Source: Hyphomicrobiaceae bacterium
Lineage (GTDB): Bacteria; Pseudomonadota; Alphaproteobacteria; Rhizobiales; Hyphomicrobiaceae
Length of the DNA stretch: 64,000 bases
Reading direction: 5' to 3'
NCBI GenBank assembly: GCA_030655135.1
Contig: JAURWC010000009.1
Coordinates: 310,001 to 374,000 of the forward strand
In this document: positions 9,148-18,232 of the stretch, piece after piece
Numbering within the stretch: position 1 is the stretch's first letter
How the letters are laid out: each line of letters begins with the position of its first letter
Made by a program: the position numbers and the translations under genes
Notes under the pieces: model-generated
The model's input: only the letters and a program-made list of their open reading frames with translations
What the model was told of the DNA's origin: nothing
Database searches by the model: none

Positions 9148-11408
9148 ATGAGCCAAACTCGTGTGGGCATAGGTTCGTCGATTAATCGGGTTGATGGCCA
9201 CGCCAAGGTCACTGGTCAAGCGAAGTATGCCGCCGAATACGACGTGCCGGACCTTCTATACGGCGTGGTCGTCTCCAGCGCGATCACCAAGGGCCGCGTC
9301 ATAGGCATTGATGAAGCTGCGGCACGCGCGGTGCCTGGAGTGGTCGAGATCGTCACCCATAAAAATAGGCCCCGGCTGGCTTATCTGGATCGCAACTACC
9401 AAGACGAAGTGGCGCCCCCCGGCTCGCCCTTTCGAGCGCTTTACGACGCCAAGGTCAAATACAACGGCCAGCCCTTAGCGGTCGTTGTCGCCACGTCATT
9501 TGAAGCGGCCCGCTACGCGGCAACGCTTGTGCAGATTAGCTACGAGGTAGAAGCGCATAATACCGATTTCGTTGTCGCGCTTCCCGATAGGTTCATGCCG
9601 GCGAAAAAGCGAAGTGCCTTTCATCCACCCAAGAACCGCGGCGACGCCGAGACCGCATATCGCGAAGCGCCAGTTAGGTTTGCGGGCGAATACCGCATGG
9701 GATCAGAACATCACAATCCGATGGAGATGCATGCGACCACCGTGGTTTGGCAGCCTGATGACAAGATCGTTGTCCATGACAAAACGCAGGGCTCGCAGAA
9801 TACTCAGACATACATCACGAAAATTTTTGGTTTATCGACCGACGATGTTCGTGTGATGAACCCGTACGTCGGAGGCGCCTTCGGTTCGGGACTTCGCCCG
9901 CAATACAATGTTTATCTCGCCGTCATGGCCGCGCGAATGTTGAAGCGGTCGGTTCGCATCGTGCTCACCCGGCAGCAAATGTTCACCCATACGCATCGGC
10001 CGGAAGCGATCCAGAATATACAGCTCGCGTCAAACAGTGACGGCAAACTCGCCGCTATTATCAACAAGGCGACGACCTCGACATCTCGGTTTGAGAATTA
10101 CATGGAAGATATTGTGACCTGGGGGATGATCAACTACGCATGCGACAACGCCTTCGGCGACTCCCACATCACTGCTCTCGATGTTTACACGACTGGCGAC
10201 ATGCGCGCACCCGGTGCCGCCACGGGCATGACGTTTTTCGAGATGGCCATGGATGAGTTGGCTTACGAAGCAGGGGTCGATCCCTGGAACTTCGCCTGAT
10301 CAATTATTCAGATATTGACCAGATGAACAATTCAGCCTTCACAAGCAAAGCGCTCCGGGAAGCCTATGCTGAGGGTGCTGCCGCATTCGGTTGGAATAAG
10401 CGCACAATGGCTCCGAGATCGATGCGCGAAGGCGCTGAACTGATCGGGTGGGGCATGGCTACGGGCATGTGGGACGCCATGTTCGCTGCCACCACCGCTA
10501 GAGCGACGCTCTCGGCCGAGGGTCGTCTGGAAGTCTCAACTGCAACATCAGATATCGGAACCGGAACTTATACTGTCATGACCCAGGTGGCGGCCGATGT
10601 GCTCGGCGTGCCGGTGAGCAACATTACCGCCACGCTGGGCGACTCTAGCCTCCCCGCGTCCCCGGTGGAGGGAGGATCGTGGGGTGCTGCATCGGTTGGA
10701 GCAGCGGTACAGTTGGCTTGCCAGTCAGTTGGAGAGCAACTTCTCAAGGCTGCCAAGAAGGTGGAAGGAAATCCGCTTGGTCGCGTCTCGATGAAGCAGG
10801 TCGATTTTAAAGACGGTTATCTCGTGTTGAAGTCAGACGCTAATGTGAAGATAGCTTTTGAAGTCGCGATGGGCGCCGCGGACCTGACCGTGATCGAAGC
10901 CGAAGAAAAAGCCAGTCCCGGGATCGGCGACCTCATCAGCCTTTATCGAAAGTCGCGAAACACGCACAGTGCCGTGTTTGTTGAGGTCAAGGTTGACGAA
11001 CAGCTTGGCGTGGTTCGTGTGACGCGTGTCGTCAGCGCCATAGCGGCTGGCCGGATCATCAATCCAAAAACCGCGCGCAGCCAAATTCTAGGTGGAGTCG
11101 TCATGGGCATTGGAATGGCCCTTCACGAAGAAGCTGTGACCGATCATCGGTTCGGTCGGATCATGAATAGCAATTTCGCCGAGTATCACATCCCGGTGAA
11201 CGCCGACATCGACAACATTGAAGTCATATTTGTCGATGAACACGATCCTGAAGTCACCCCATTGGGTGTCAAAGGTCTCGGTGAAATTGGCATCGTGAGC
11301 ACGGCGGCAGCCGTCGCCAATGCCATCTTCCATGCAACCGGGCGCCGCAACCGCCAGCTTCCGATTACCATCGACACAGTTTTCTCACCCTCCAACCAAC
11401 GCGTTTAG
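9148..11408 (+). pseudogene. Aldehyde oxidoreductase-type molybdopterin subunit (PaoC/YagR-like), broken by a frameshift
   Basis: The start at 9148 has a strong AAGGGGGAAC site. Frame 1 runs to a TGA ending at 10299. The protein then continues without loss in another frame, reading LRLINYSDIDQMNNSAF, to a stop at 11408. Adding one base in the GG of TGGAAC near 10288 gives TGG GAA CTT CGC, restoring the family motif DP-x-ELRL and a 753-residue protein, the expected length. The rest is well conserved: GGAFGSG, QNTQTYITKIFG and the catalytic GLGEIG near the C-terminus (glutamate base). The second piece alone (10323-11408) has an ATG but no obvious ribosome-binding site. Either a real inactivating deletion or a homopolymer sequencing error. 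Confidence 0.85.
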
Positions 11409-12509
11409 TTGGCTCGGCATGCGCTCGTCAGGCAGGTAACACCGATTTCACGCGGCAGAACTGCTGACCGTCCATCTGAGATTCCGGCTCAGGGGTGGCG
11501 CGACATCGTCTGGAGAATCTGGTCACGCTTCGACGATGAACATGTGATGCTGGTGGCGGCCGGCATTGCGTTCTTCAGCCTGTTGGCTTTCGTGCCGGCA
11601 CTTGCCGCACTTGTCGCGATTTACGGTCTCGTGTTCGACCCGTCGCAGGTCGTCACACAAGTCGGCTCAGTATCGCACTTGCTTCCGGGTGACGTGAGCG
11701 GTCTGCTCCAGGAGCAGCTCGTTCGCCTTACGACTCAGCCTGAACAAAAACTAGGCGCTACGGCATTGATTGCCCTAGCCATTACTTTGTTCAGCGCAAG
11801 CTCGGCGACAAAGGGTCTTATCGAGGGCCTCAACATCGTTTACGCCGAGAAGGAAAAGCGGTCATGGCTGCACCTAACACTTTTTGCAATCGCGCTGACC
11901 GTCGCCGGAATTGTGTCGGTCGTGGTGTTCCTCGCCAGCACAGTGTTTTTGCCCAAAGCGCTCGAACTCTTCGGCATCACTCAGGTCCTCCCACTGCTCA
12001 TAGTATCGTACGTGACGCTGGCATTCTTGCTTTGGTTTGAACTAACCATTCTGTATCGCTGGGCGCCTAGCCGAGATACCGCAAAGCTGCGTTGGATAGC
12101 GCCGGGCTCGCTGGTCGCCGTTGCGTTGCTGGTTTTGTTCTCGTGGGCCTTCTCGTGGTTCGTGCGCACATTCGCGGCCTATAGCGCATATGGTTCCCTC
12201 GGGGTCGTCATCGCATTTATGACTTGGCTTTGGGTGTCGATGGTTATCATCCTCGTTGGCGCGCAGCTCAACGCAGAGTCTGAGCATCAGACCATCCGAG
12301 ACTCGACCGAAGGCATCCCTGCGCCGATGGGGTTTCGGGGTGCCGTCATGGCCGATACGGTAGGGCGCTCCGCAGATTCGCGGTTGCCGCCGGATGTCGC
12401 CATAGCAGTTCCTATTCCGGCGATCAGACCTGCCCCCGCGCTTGCTCTGCTGCTCGTCGCGGGGGCCTTACTGTTGGTTTCTCGTAAGGCGAACCGTTTC
12501 CACCAATAA
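11409..12509 (+). CDS. YihY/BrkB-family inner-membrane protein
   Basis: 366 residues with six to seven hydrophobic helices. It has the family pattern FDDEHVMLVAAGIAFFSLLAFVPAL, then GALIALAITLFSASSATKGLIEGLN-type and YGSLGVVIAFMTWLWVSM segments. A TTG start touches the stop of the preceding gene; the only other in-frame start would remove part of the first conserved segment. The C-terminal extension ends in one extra helix and KANRFHQ. The family was once called ribonuclease BN by mistake; its function is unknown, and transport or envelope roles are guesses. Confidence 0.85.
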   Translation: MARHALVRQVTPISRGRTADRPSEIPAQGWRDIVWRIWSRFDDEHVMLVAAGIAFFSLLAFVPALAALVAIYGLVFDPSQVVTQVGSVSHLLPGDVSGLLQEQLVRLTTQPEQKLGATALIALAITLFSASSATKGLIEGLNIVYAEKEKRSWLHLTLFAIALTVAGIVSVVVFLASTVFLPKALELFGITQVLPLLIVSYVTLAFLLWFELTILYRWAPSRDTAKLRWIAPGSLVAVALLVLFSWAFSWFVRTFAAYSAYGSLGVVIAFMTWLWVSMVIILVGAQLNAESEHQTIRDSTEGIPAPMGFRGAVMADTVGRSADSRLPPDVAIAVPIPAIRPAPALALLLVAGALLLVSRKANRFHQ

Positions 12510-12555
12510 GCACACCGAAGCAGCTTGTCTCACACACCAAGCCGCCGAGTACGGC

Positions 12556-13083
12556 TCAAGAGACGCGGTTCAGCTTGGCGAGATCGATTGTGCCTGACGG
12601 AGTGGAAAACGACATGCTGTATGAGCCAGACTGCTGCTGACCAGCACCGACGATCACTTGGTCTCCAGTATCGTAAACCGTCACGTCACGACCATCATCA
12701 ATCACTAGCCGTCTCTCAGCAGGGAAAAAGGCGTAGCGGGAGTGGTTCTGCGACCCCACGCTAGCCGGCGTTCCCAATCCGGCAGGCCACCAAGACGACT
12801 TTGCCTGGTCCTTCGATGCTGCCGCCGAGTTAGTGCCTGCCGTCCAGTCCAGCTTGACGATGTCCTCGCAAAGCGCCCGGACCTTGGCTTTGAGTTGATC
12901 GTTGAACATATCGCCGATCATGAGCGCTCCACCGCCCATGTATTGACCCATCCCACCCAGCTCAGGATGGTTGAATTGGGCAAGCTGCGTCCCACCGCGT
13001 TTGAAGGCGTCCACTAAAGCAATCACGGCCTCCGGGCTGACCTGATGCCGCTCGGCAAGCCTTCCGATATTGATGTCCGTCAT
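12556..13083 (-). CDS. Conserved hypothetical protein
   Basis: About 175 residues from an ATG with GAGG 7 nt upstream; the frame stays open to 13140 but without a better start. The N-terminal half reads like a small helical domain (MTDINIGRLAERHQVSPEAV), followed by a Gly/Met-rich stretch (GGMGQYMGGGALMIGDMFN). The second half is beta-like (YAFFPAERRLVIDDGRDVTV) and ends in a possible surface loop. No signal peptide. Similar proteins are often filed with SHOCT-domain proteins, but I do not see that domain's C-terminal helix pair. Function unknown. Convergent with the YihY gene, with only 46 bp between. Confidence 0.7.
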   Translation of the reverse strand: MTDINIGRLAERHQVSPEAVIALVDAFKRGGTQLAQFNHPELGGMGQYMGGGALMIGDMFNDQLKAKVRALCEDIVKLDWTAGTNSAAASKDQAKSSWWPAGLGTPASVGSQNHSRYAFFPAERRLVIDDGRDVTVYDTGDQVIVGAGQQQSGSYSMSFSTPSGTIDLAKLNRVS

Positions 13084-13212
13084 ACGATCCTCGCTATGCG
13101 GCAGCCCAACCGCGAACAATGGGCTTTGTATCGGTGACACAAGTGTCGCAATCGCCGCTTGTTCCGCCGTGACAGCACTGGCTGCGTGGGCAGGCCCATC
13201 TGCAAATCTCGT

Positions 13213-13872
13213 TCATCGAGCCGCCTTTGGCTCATGCTTCGCGAAAGTCGCGAGCTGGGCATCGAGTGCTCTTTTGAACGCCGGCCGTGCTTCGCAGCGC
13301 TTCTTATACTGCGCAAGCACGGGCTCATCTTCGACTAGCGTTGTGTGCCGAGGGATGCGCAGGACTGTTGCCATAAGCAGGTCTCCCGCAGTGAACTCGT
13401 CCTCAAGGTAATTCCGCCCATCAAGCCACTTCGCCAACTCGCCGAAGCGCTTTTGAATGTCAGCGATGGCACCCGGGCGGCGCAGCTTGGCCCACTCTTC
13501 GCCCGCGCTGAACAGATCAATTTGGGCAAGATGCATAAGGTAAGGTTCGATACTGCTTAGCGCAGCAAACATCCACGTTTTTGCGCGTTCGCGTGCAACC
13601 GCGTCTGCTGGAAGCAGCATCTCTGATTGTTCCGCGATATGCAGGACGATAGCGCCTGATTCGAAGAGGCGCATGTCGCCTTGCTCGAAGGTGGGGACCT
13701 GCCCGAAGGGCTGTAGCGCCCGGTAAGCCGCACTCTTCTGGTCGTCAACGCTGACCAGGCGCTCAACGTAGGCAATGCCAGCTTCCTCGAGCGCCCAACG
13801 GACACGTAAGTCCCTCACGTTACCCTGAGCAAACGGCGGCACCCACGGCAGGGCGCCTACATGAACGGCCAT
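13213..13872 (-). CDS. Glutathione S-transferase family protein
   Basis: 219 residues with a thioredoxin-fold N-terminal domain (RVRWALEEAGIAYVERLV, FGQVPTFEQGDMRLFESGAI; the VP and E-S residues bind glutathione). The C-terminal domain is all-helical with the FTAGDLLMATVLRI segment, equivalent to the N-capping box of GSTs. Probable role: conjugating or isomerising electrophiles with glutathione in the cytoplasm. Substrate unknown. The start follows an AAGGATAG site closely. Divergent from the lipoprotein gene at 14033 across 160 bp. Confidence 0.9.
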   Translation of the reverse strand: MAVHVGALPWVPPFAQGNVRDLRVRWALEEAGIAYVERLVSVDDQKSAAYRALQPFGQVPTFEQGDMRLFESGAIVLHIAEQSEMLLPADAVARERAKTWMFAALSSIEPYLMHLAQIDLFSAGEEWAKLRRPGAIADIQKRFGELAKWLDGRNYLEDEFTAGDLLMATVLRIPRHTTLVEDEPVLAQYKKRCEARPAFKRALDAQLATFAKHEPKAAR

Positions 13873-14032
13873 ATCCTATCCTTTCATCTTCTGATCTTCG
13901 AAGACGTTTGAGAATGGTGAGTTTCGACACCGCTGACGACAAAAGGCTTCTAAAGTGTTTGAGGCCGCGAAGCGGGGCAGAACTGTCTCAATCCGGCCGG
14001 AAGACCAATAACCAGAAACGTTGGAGGACTAG

Positions 14033-14377
14033 ATGAAACTGACACTTACCGCTGCGTTCGCAGCAACAGCACTGGCGATGGCTGGCTGCTCCGATTCCGG
14101 CAGCAGCGAATTTGCCGGCACGTGGAAGGTTGCGGATACGGGCGGCAAGCCCTTCGAAATCGTTTTAGCGGCCGACGGCACGGCGAAGGCCGACCGTGAG
14201 GGTGAAGGCATGGATGGGACTTGGAAGAAGGACGGCACCAGTGCCGTCATCACCTGGAAAACAGGTTGGACGACAAAGATTACCAAGGACGGCGACAAGT
14301 TCACGAAGGTCGCCTACGAAAAGGGTGGTTCTGATGGCGCGCCCAAGAACTCTTCGACAGCAGAAAAGGTAAAGTAG
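14033..14377 (+). CDS. Small putative lipoprotein
   Basis: 114 residues beginning with a lipoprotein signal: MKLTLTAAFAATALAMAGC, lipobox LAMAGC, cleavage before the cysteine. The mature part looks like a small beta-barrel or lipocalin-like fold (FAGTWKVADTGGKPFEIVL, GTWKKDGTSAVITWKTGW), a pattern common in bacterial proteins that test the degree of ligand replacement, but this is only a resemblance. GGAGGACTAG precedes the start. A GC-rich hairpin follows the stop. Function unknown. Confidence 0.75.
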   Translation: MKLTLTAAFAATALAMAGCSDSGSSEFAGTWKVADTGGKPFEIVLAADGTAKADREGEGMDGTWKKDGTSAVITWKTGWTTKITKDGDKFTKVAYEKGGSDGAPKNSSTAEKVK

Positions 14378-14383
14378 TGATCG

Positions 14384-14403
14384 GGTCGCGGCTTGCCGCG
14401 ACC
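14384..14403 (+). terminator. Hairpin downstream of the lipoprotein gene
   Basis: A perfect 9-bp GC-rich stem (GGTCGCGGC/GCCGCGACC) begins about 6 nt after the stop at 14377. The T content after it is low, so it may be a weak terminator or an mRNA 3' stabiliser. Confidence 0.5.
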
Positions 14404-14414
14404 TACCTTCTGCC

Positions 14415-14753
14415 TTACGTCCAATCGGCACGAGTGCCTGCGGACAAACTGTCGGGCATCTCGCTTGATCGCAACAGTTCCGCCTTGAGGTCGTCATCTG
14501 TGTGACTATTGCGCAATTCGATAGAGCCTGCGTCGATCATCTGCCTTCGCGCATCGTCGTTTAGCAATTTTAGCATCTCGCTGTGCAAGAACTGCTTGTG
14601 CGGCCCTGCCGCCTCTTCTTCGAGTATGCGCACTTCGATCATGGCGACCGTTTCGGCCTGTCCAACGTCGAGGATGACGACATCCATAACGGGCTTTGGC
14701 GCCGAGCGATCACGACTTGTGCGGCCGTATATGTAAGCGATGGGTAGAGACAT
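14415..14753 (-). CDS. Hypothetical protein
   Basis: 112 residues with an AGGATTTCAA site before the ATG. The central part (VAMIEVRILEEEAAGPHKQF) is charged and helical; no signal peptide or membrane segment. No family recognised. Codon use looks coding and the frame opposite has no better candidate. It may form a leftward pair with the small gene upstream at 14784. Confidence 0.45.
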   Translation of the reverse strand: MSLPIAYIYGRTSRDRSAPKPVMDVVILDVGQAETVAMIEVRILEEEAAGPHKQFLHSEMLKLLNDDARRQMIDAGSIELRNSHTDDDLKAELLRSSEMPDSLSAGTRADWT

Positions 14754-14783
14754 TTGAAATCCTGTCTGGCCCGCTGCACGTTA

Positions 14784-14969
14784 CTATCGGCCCAACGCTT
14801 TGGCCTTCAACTTCACCGGATACCGTTCGCCAACATCTATGGCTTCCCAAATCCGCGCTGCCATCTCAGACATTGATGTACTCAGATCGGCCTTCGCAGC
14901 TTCTGCGACCGCATCATCCAACACAGCCGCGAGGGCATGGGGCGAGAGTTTTGATGTATGCTCAGGCAT
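14784..14969 (-). CDS. Small hypothetical helical protein
   Basis: 61 residues from an ATG at 14969; the frame extends to another ATG at 15038 with no clear ribosome-binding site at either. The sequence (HALAAVLDDAVAEAAKADLS, MAARIWEAIDVG) predicts two amphipathic helices. No recognised family. It sits 30 nt upstream of the next leftward gene. Weak candidate. Confidence 0.35.
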   Translation of the reverse strand: MPEHTSKLSPHALAAVLDDAVAEAAKADLSTSMSEMAARIWEAIDVGERYPVKLKAKALGR

Positions 14970-15826
14970 CTGATCTAACGTAAACCCAACCGCAGCGTTC
15001 CACGGTGAAACGGCTGTGGCGCTTTTCCAACGGCGCATACCCGAATGTGTGGCCCTCCCTACGCCTGACGCAGAAAAACAATCTTCAAAGCTATTGTCAC
15101 CCTACGCTCAGGGCAGTTCCAGTCGCGACTGACAGGGAACCGGGGGCAGTTGTCAAAGTATCAGCGTATTGCTCCCGCCACCCGTCAAAATCCCGTCCAT
15201 CGGTATGCATCTGCGAACGGTCTGACGTGTCACGCTAGGTTTTTTTTGCGGTCTGGCGTGCGCCCGCTGATGATGCGAGACCGCAGACTTTCATGCTCGT
15301 TAGTCCGACATCAGGCGATTGGCAGTAGGAGCGCTGCTGCAGCGGCTTACCTGGTGTCACTGTTCGGCATCATGTGGCGGAAGTTTCGGTTTTTCCTTCG
15401 AAGTTCACGAGGGGTTCATCCACGCCAGCCGTTTATGTACAGCGGTGGGCGAGGGTGATTGGATCGTGCAGGCAATGTCAGCATGGCTCAGTCGAAAGCG
15501 CGGAACCTCGCTCACCCATCTGCCCCTATTTCCGTAAAGAATTACTGCTGCTCCACAATTTGCGGCATGCCGTTCAATGCTGCTCGAAATCGCGAATGCC
15601 CACCATGCCTCTCGCTTCGCGACGACAGGTGCGCGGTTCATCGCCCGGCTCACCCGCAGAACCGCACAGATGATTGGTAGGGGGTCTGAGAACGCGGCAT
15701 GCCGCACTGCTTATGCCGAGGTTCAGAGCATGTGCCATCATTATGGACTGAAACTGTCCTCTTTTGCAGCTCGACAGCCGATTGTCCGTCGGTAGGTTGG
15801 GGCTCGCTCTCCCAAGTTTCCACTCA
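14970..15826. other. Stretch without a convincing gene
   Basis: Several open frames of 60-100 codons exist on both strands here (for example 15405-15707 minus and 15577-15795 plus). None has a good ribosome-binding site, sensible composition or recognisable family, and they overlap each other. It reads like decayed or intergenic island DNA. Confidence 0.5.
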
Positions 15827-15852
15827 AAAAGCCCGCCTCACAGCGGGCTTTT
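15827..15852. terminator. Bidirectional terminator-like hairpin
   Basis: AAAAGCCCGC and GCGGGCTTTT form a perfect 10-bp stem with a 6-nt loop. The A/T runs at both ends make it usable in both directions. It lies just beyond the terminator of the glycine-rich protein gene. Confidence 0.8.
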
Positions 15853-15868
15853 CGTTTGCGCAGAAGAA

Positions 15869-15890
15869 ACCCCGGCCTTTCGGCCGGGGT
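15869..15890 (-). terminator. Rho-independent terminator of the glycine-rich protein gene
   Basis: ACCCCGGCC and GGCCGGGGT form a perfect 9-bp stem with a 4-nt loop, followed on the minus strand by TTTCTTCTG. It begins 9 nt after the stop at 15899. Confidence 0.8.
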
Positions 15891-15898
15891 CTCGATTG

Positions 15899-16237
15899 TC
15901 AGTCGCAATAATATCGGCCGCGACGCCAGTAGCAGTCATCATCGCCGTTGTCGTAGTAGCTATAGTAGCCGGGATAGAAGCCGTAACCGTATCCACCGTA
16001 CCCACCGCCACGCCAGCCGCGGTTATAGCCACCGCCCCAATTGCCGCCATGACGACCACCACTCCAACCACCGCCACCATGACCGCCACCATGTCCCATG
16101 CTGTGACCGCCGTGGCCACCGCCGTGGCCACCGCCGCCACCGCGACCGCCGCCGTGACCCGCGTTTGCCGCGGTCGCAAAACCTGCAACCGCCAACGCAG
16201 TCGAAAGAGCTAAGGCAGCTCCTGTAAATTTACGCAT
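15899..16237 (-). CDS. Exported glycine/histidine-rich protein with aromatic C-terminus
   Basis: 112 residues with a signal peptide (MRKFTGAALALSTALAVAGF..ANA). The mature region starts with a Gly/His-rich block (HGGG repeats, about ten His), then a Gly/Tyr/Trp-rich block. It ends with a short Asp- and Tyr-rich tail holding two Cys (DDDCYWRRGRYYC) that could form one disulfide. Poly-His stretches suggest possible metal binding, but that is inference. AAGGAGAA precedes the ATG. Two terminators follow. Similar short Gly-rich exported proteins are common in Hyphomicrobiales; no function known. Confidence 0.75.
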   Translation of the reverse strand: MRKFTGAALALSTALAVAGFATAANAGHGGGRGGGGGHGGGHGGHSMGHGGGHGGGGWSGGRHGGNWGGGYNRGWRGGGYGGYGYGFYPGYYSYYDNGDDDCYWRRGRYYCD

Positions 16238-16590
16238 TATCTTCTCCTTGTTTCGGCCGGGAGCATCGCTCCGCCTTGCAAGTTAAACGGATGCAAGCGA
16301 TGGCGGGTTTCGTCTCATTGTTTCGTTGTGCCAGCCACAAGCGCAACGCTCCGGCCTTGAAGGTCGCCAGTTGCGTCCCACGGCTCTCAAATCGGCTACC
16401 TACTGGAGCACACAGCACGGGATTTGCGCGCAGTACGGCCAGTTCGTTTCCGGCAGGTTGCCAGCGGCTGCACACTCACGTGCTCCGCTATTTGAGGCGA
16501 GCCAATCGAAGGGTAGTGACGGGAGCCCGCGAGCTACGACTTGAAACTCGATCCCGTGTTCAAGGGATGACCGTTTGCTTTGAGGACGAG
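16238..16590. other. Upstream region of the glycine-rich gene; no clear gene
   Basis: Contains the leftward start region of the exported Gly/His-rich gene. A rightward frame is open from 16276, but its first hundred residues look non-coding (Arg/Ser-rich) and only the part after 16591 resembles protein. No regulatory motif recognised. Confidence 0.4.
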
Positions 16591-16788
16591 ATGGCATCAC
16601 AGGTTTCTGGCAGCCGCAGAAACAAAGTGCGAGAATGCGCAGAAGCGCTCGCCCGCCTTCGCCGTGAGTTGGACGGGATACACACCCAGGAGGCAATGAC
16701 TGACCTTCGCCGTCTGGGAGTGAAATTGGAGCAGCTCATCGAAGGGCGAAACGCCCTTTTCCGCGAGGTTGCGGGCAACGATTACTAG
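16591..16788 (+). CDS. Small helical hypothetical protein
   Basis: About 65 residues from an ATG at 16591 with GAGGACGAG upstream. The sequence is charged and helical (KVRECAEALARLRRELDG, LRRLGVKLEQLIEGRNALF) and could form a coiled coil. The open frame runs much further upstream, but that part is unlike protein. It resembles in size and style the proteins at 18328 and 19311 in the same island. Unknown function. Confidence 0.5.
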   Translation: MASQVSGSRRNKVRECAEALARLRRELDGIHTQEAMTDLRRLGVKLEQLIEGRNALFREVAGNDY

Positions 16789-17185
16789 GCCGGAACCAAC
16801 CGAAGTTGATCGCGCTTGCACAGTGGGCGCATCAGACCCGCGCCCAGACCGTTGAAGTACCCCCAATCCTCCGACGGTCGGCGTCGCGCAACCTCTCCGG
16901 TGCGCGGCGCTTTTATTTCTGCGAGTGCACGGCAGCCATTAGTCCAATGCAGCGGAACTATCCTTGGATTGACGCGTCGGTTAGGACGAGGTCATCGCCT
17001 CGCTGTAAATTTTCCAGACAATGCGAATGGGCGGAAAGCGCGGTGGGGGAGCACCACGCGCAGGTCCGCTCTAGAGGGTGTCGTCATTCGCCCGCACGTT
17101 GGCGGCACCCTCGCGCATGTCTCTTGCGACCCCAATCCGACAGTCATGCACGAGGAACAACCACTGCGCGGCATCGTTGGCCTGA
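16789..17185. other. Stretch without a convincing gene
   Basis: A 135-codon frame (16816-17223, plus) and several minus-strand frames cross this region, but none shows a plausible start, composition or family. It probably holds only upstream sequence of the small ORF at 17186. Confidence 0.4.
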
Positions 17186-17329
17186 ATGGAACAGGACAAG
17201 GACATACTGGAGGCCATCGCTGATCGGCTCAAAGAAGAGCTGGATGTGGAGGAAGTGGGCCTGCCGCCAGCCATCGTCGAGAAGCTGTTTGCAGTCGAAG
17301 CTGCAGAACTCAAGAGGCAGCGCCCCTAG
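17186..17329 (+). CDS. Very small acidic hypothetical protein
   Basis: 47 residues: MEQDKDILEAIADRLKEELD, then a VGLPPAIVEKLFAVEAAELK-type helix. Codons are GC3-rich and typical of the neighbourhood. It predicts as two acidic amphipathic helices. No clear ribosome-binding site is visible. Size suits an antitoxin-like or adaptor peptide, but no partner is recognisable. Confidence 0.35.
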   Translation: MEQDKDILEAIADRLKEELDVEEVGLPPAIVEKLFAVEAAELKRQRP

Positions 17330-17606
17330 AGTCCGTTCGCACATTCAACAATAAGTGGCGTAACCTCGCCCTGCTCGCGCTCGCACCAGCGGTTCGCAGC
17401 ACAGCACTCGCTGCAGAGGGAGGCCCTTCACGAGCAATTCGCGAAGCCTGAATTGACATTGACGATTTCCGACGAGCGGCGGTCCATGCAATCTGGCAGT
17501 GTTGTTGGCACCTTAAGCCGACATTTTCTTGCGTGAGGCGGAACCTGACCGACATTCGGGTACTTGTACCTGATGTTGACAGATTGTCGCACCCAGGGGG
17601 TTACCC

Positions 17607-17777
17607 ATGGAAGAAATCTCTGCCAAAGAATTTGTACGCATTTACAGAACGCTTGATGCCGAACAACGGCGATGCATCAGGCGTGTCAGAGCCCTCAACA
17701 AAAGTACGGCGTCCAAGAGAACGGCGCCCGACCTTCCGCTACATTTCCCTAGCAGCTTGAGCTATCCGGCAGACTAA
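17607..17777 (+). CDS. Very small basic hypothetical protein
   Basis: 56 residues: MEEISAKEFVRIYRTLDAEQ, then an Arg-rich helix (RRCIRRVRALNKS) and a Pro/Ser tail. A strong AGGGGG site lies about 8 nt before the ATG, which is the best argument that it is translated. Unknown family. The pattern (short acidic start, then basic helix) would fit a nucleic-acid-binding peptide, but nothing proves it. Confidence 0.42.
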   Translation: MEEISAKEFVRIYRTLDAEQRRCIRRVRALNKSTASKRTAPDLPLHFPSSLSYPAD

Positions 17778-17886
17778 ATCCGCGCGTGTCTTACCGGTCT
17801 ACTGATCGCCATGCTGAGGCAATCTTGGAACCTCCGCTGTTATGTTGCCGTTGCCATACGTCTGAATTTTCAAAATGGAGACGACC

Positions 17887-18171
17887 ATGAAGATCAAGAT
17901 GATGTTGGCAGCGTTGATGCTGAGCGCGGGTGCTACGACCGCAGTGGCTCAGACTTCAACTGACGGAGCAACTGCCGGCGAAAAGCCGGGTCAGGGCACA
18001 AACACCGGCACCATGAAGGACGGCAAGATGATGGGTCCGCCTCCGACCGAGAGCGGCACGACCGGAACCTCGAGCGGTGCGACCGGTGCTGACATGCCGG
18101 CGAACAAGCAGCCCGGCGCGAACGGCAAAGGTGTCACGCCAAACTCCAATAGCGGTCCTGCACCAAAGTAA
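17887..18171 (+). CDS. Small exported Gly/Thr-rich protein
   Basis: 94 residues with signal peptide MKIKMMLAALMLSAGATTAV(AQ). The mature part is disordered and rich in Gly, Thr, Pro and Lys (GEKPGQGTNTGTMKDGKMMG, TESGTTGTSSGATGADMP). GGAGACGACC precedes the ATG at 17887; an in-frame ATG at 17875 is less well placed. Followed by a strong terminator. Same style as the GSLS-repeat protein at 3616. Unknown function, probably periplasmic. Confidence 0.7.
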   Translation: MKIKMMLAALMLSAGATTAVAQTSTDGATAGEKPGQGTNTGTMKDGKMMGPPPTESGTTGTSSGATGADMPANKQPGANGKGVTPNSNSGPAPK

Positions 18172-18199
18172 CCACGACCTCCAAATACGAGATCGCATC

Positions 18200-18232
18200 A
18201 GACCGCCGAGTGTCTCGCTCGGCGGTCTTTTC
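18200..18232 (+). terminator. Rho-independent terminator
   Basis: AGACCGCCGAG and CTCGGCGGTCT form a perfect 11-bp stem with a 7-nt loop, followed by TTTTCT. It ends the transcript of the exported Gly/Thr-rich protein gene. Confidence 0.9.

Noticed and set aside
15405-15707. 100-codon minus-strand frame in the empty island stretch
   Set aside because: No ribosome-binding site, mixed composition, no family, and it overlaps competing frames.
16816-17223. 135-codon plus-strand frame
   Set aside because: Arg/Gly-rich without domain or start signal; ends inside the better supported small ORF at 17186.
17186-17777. Toxin-antitoxin pair
   Set aside because: The two small ORFs do not overlap, have separate starts, and neither resembles a known toxin or antitoxin.
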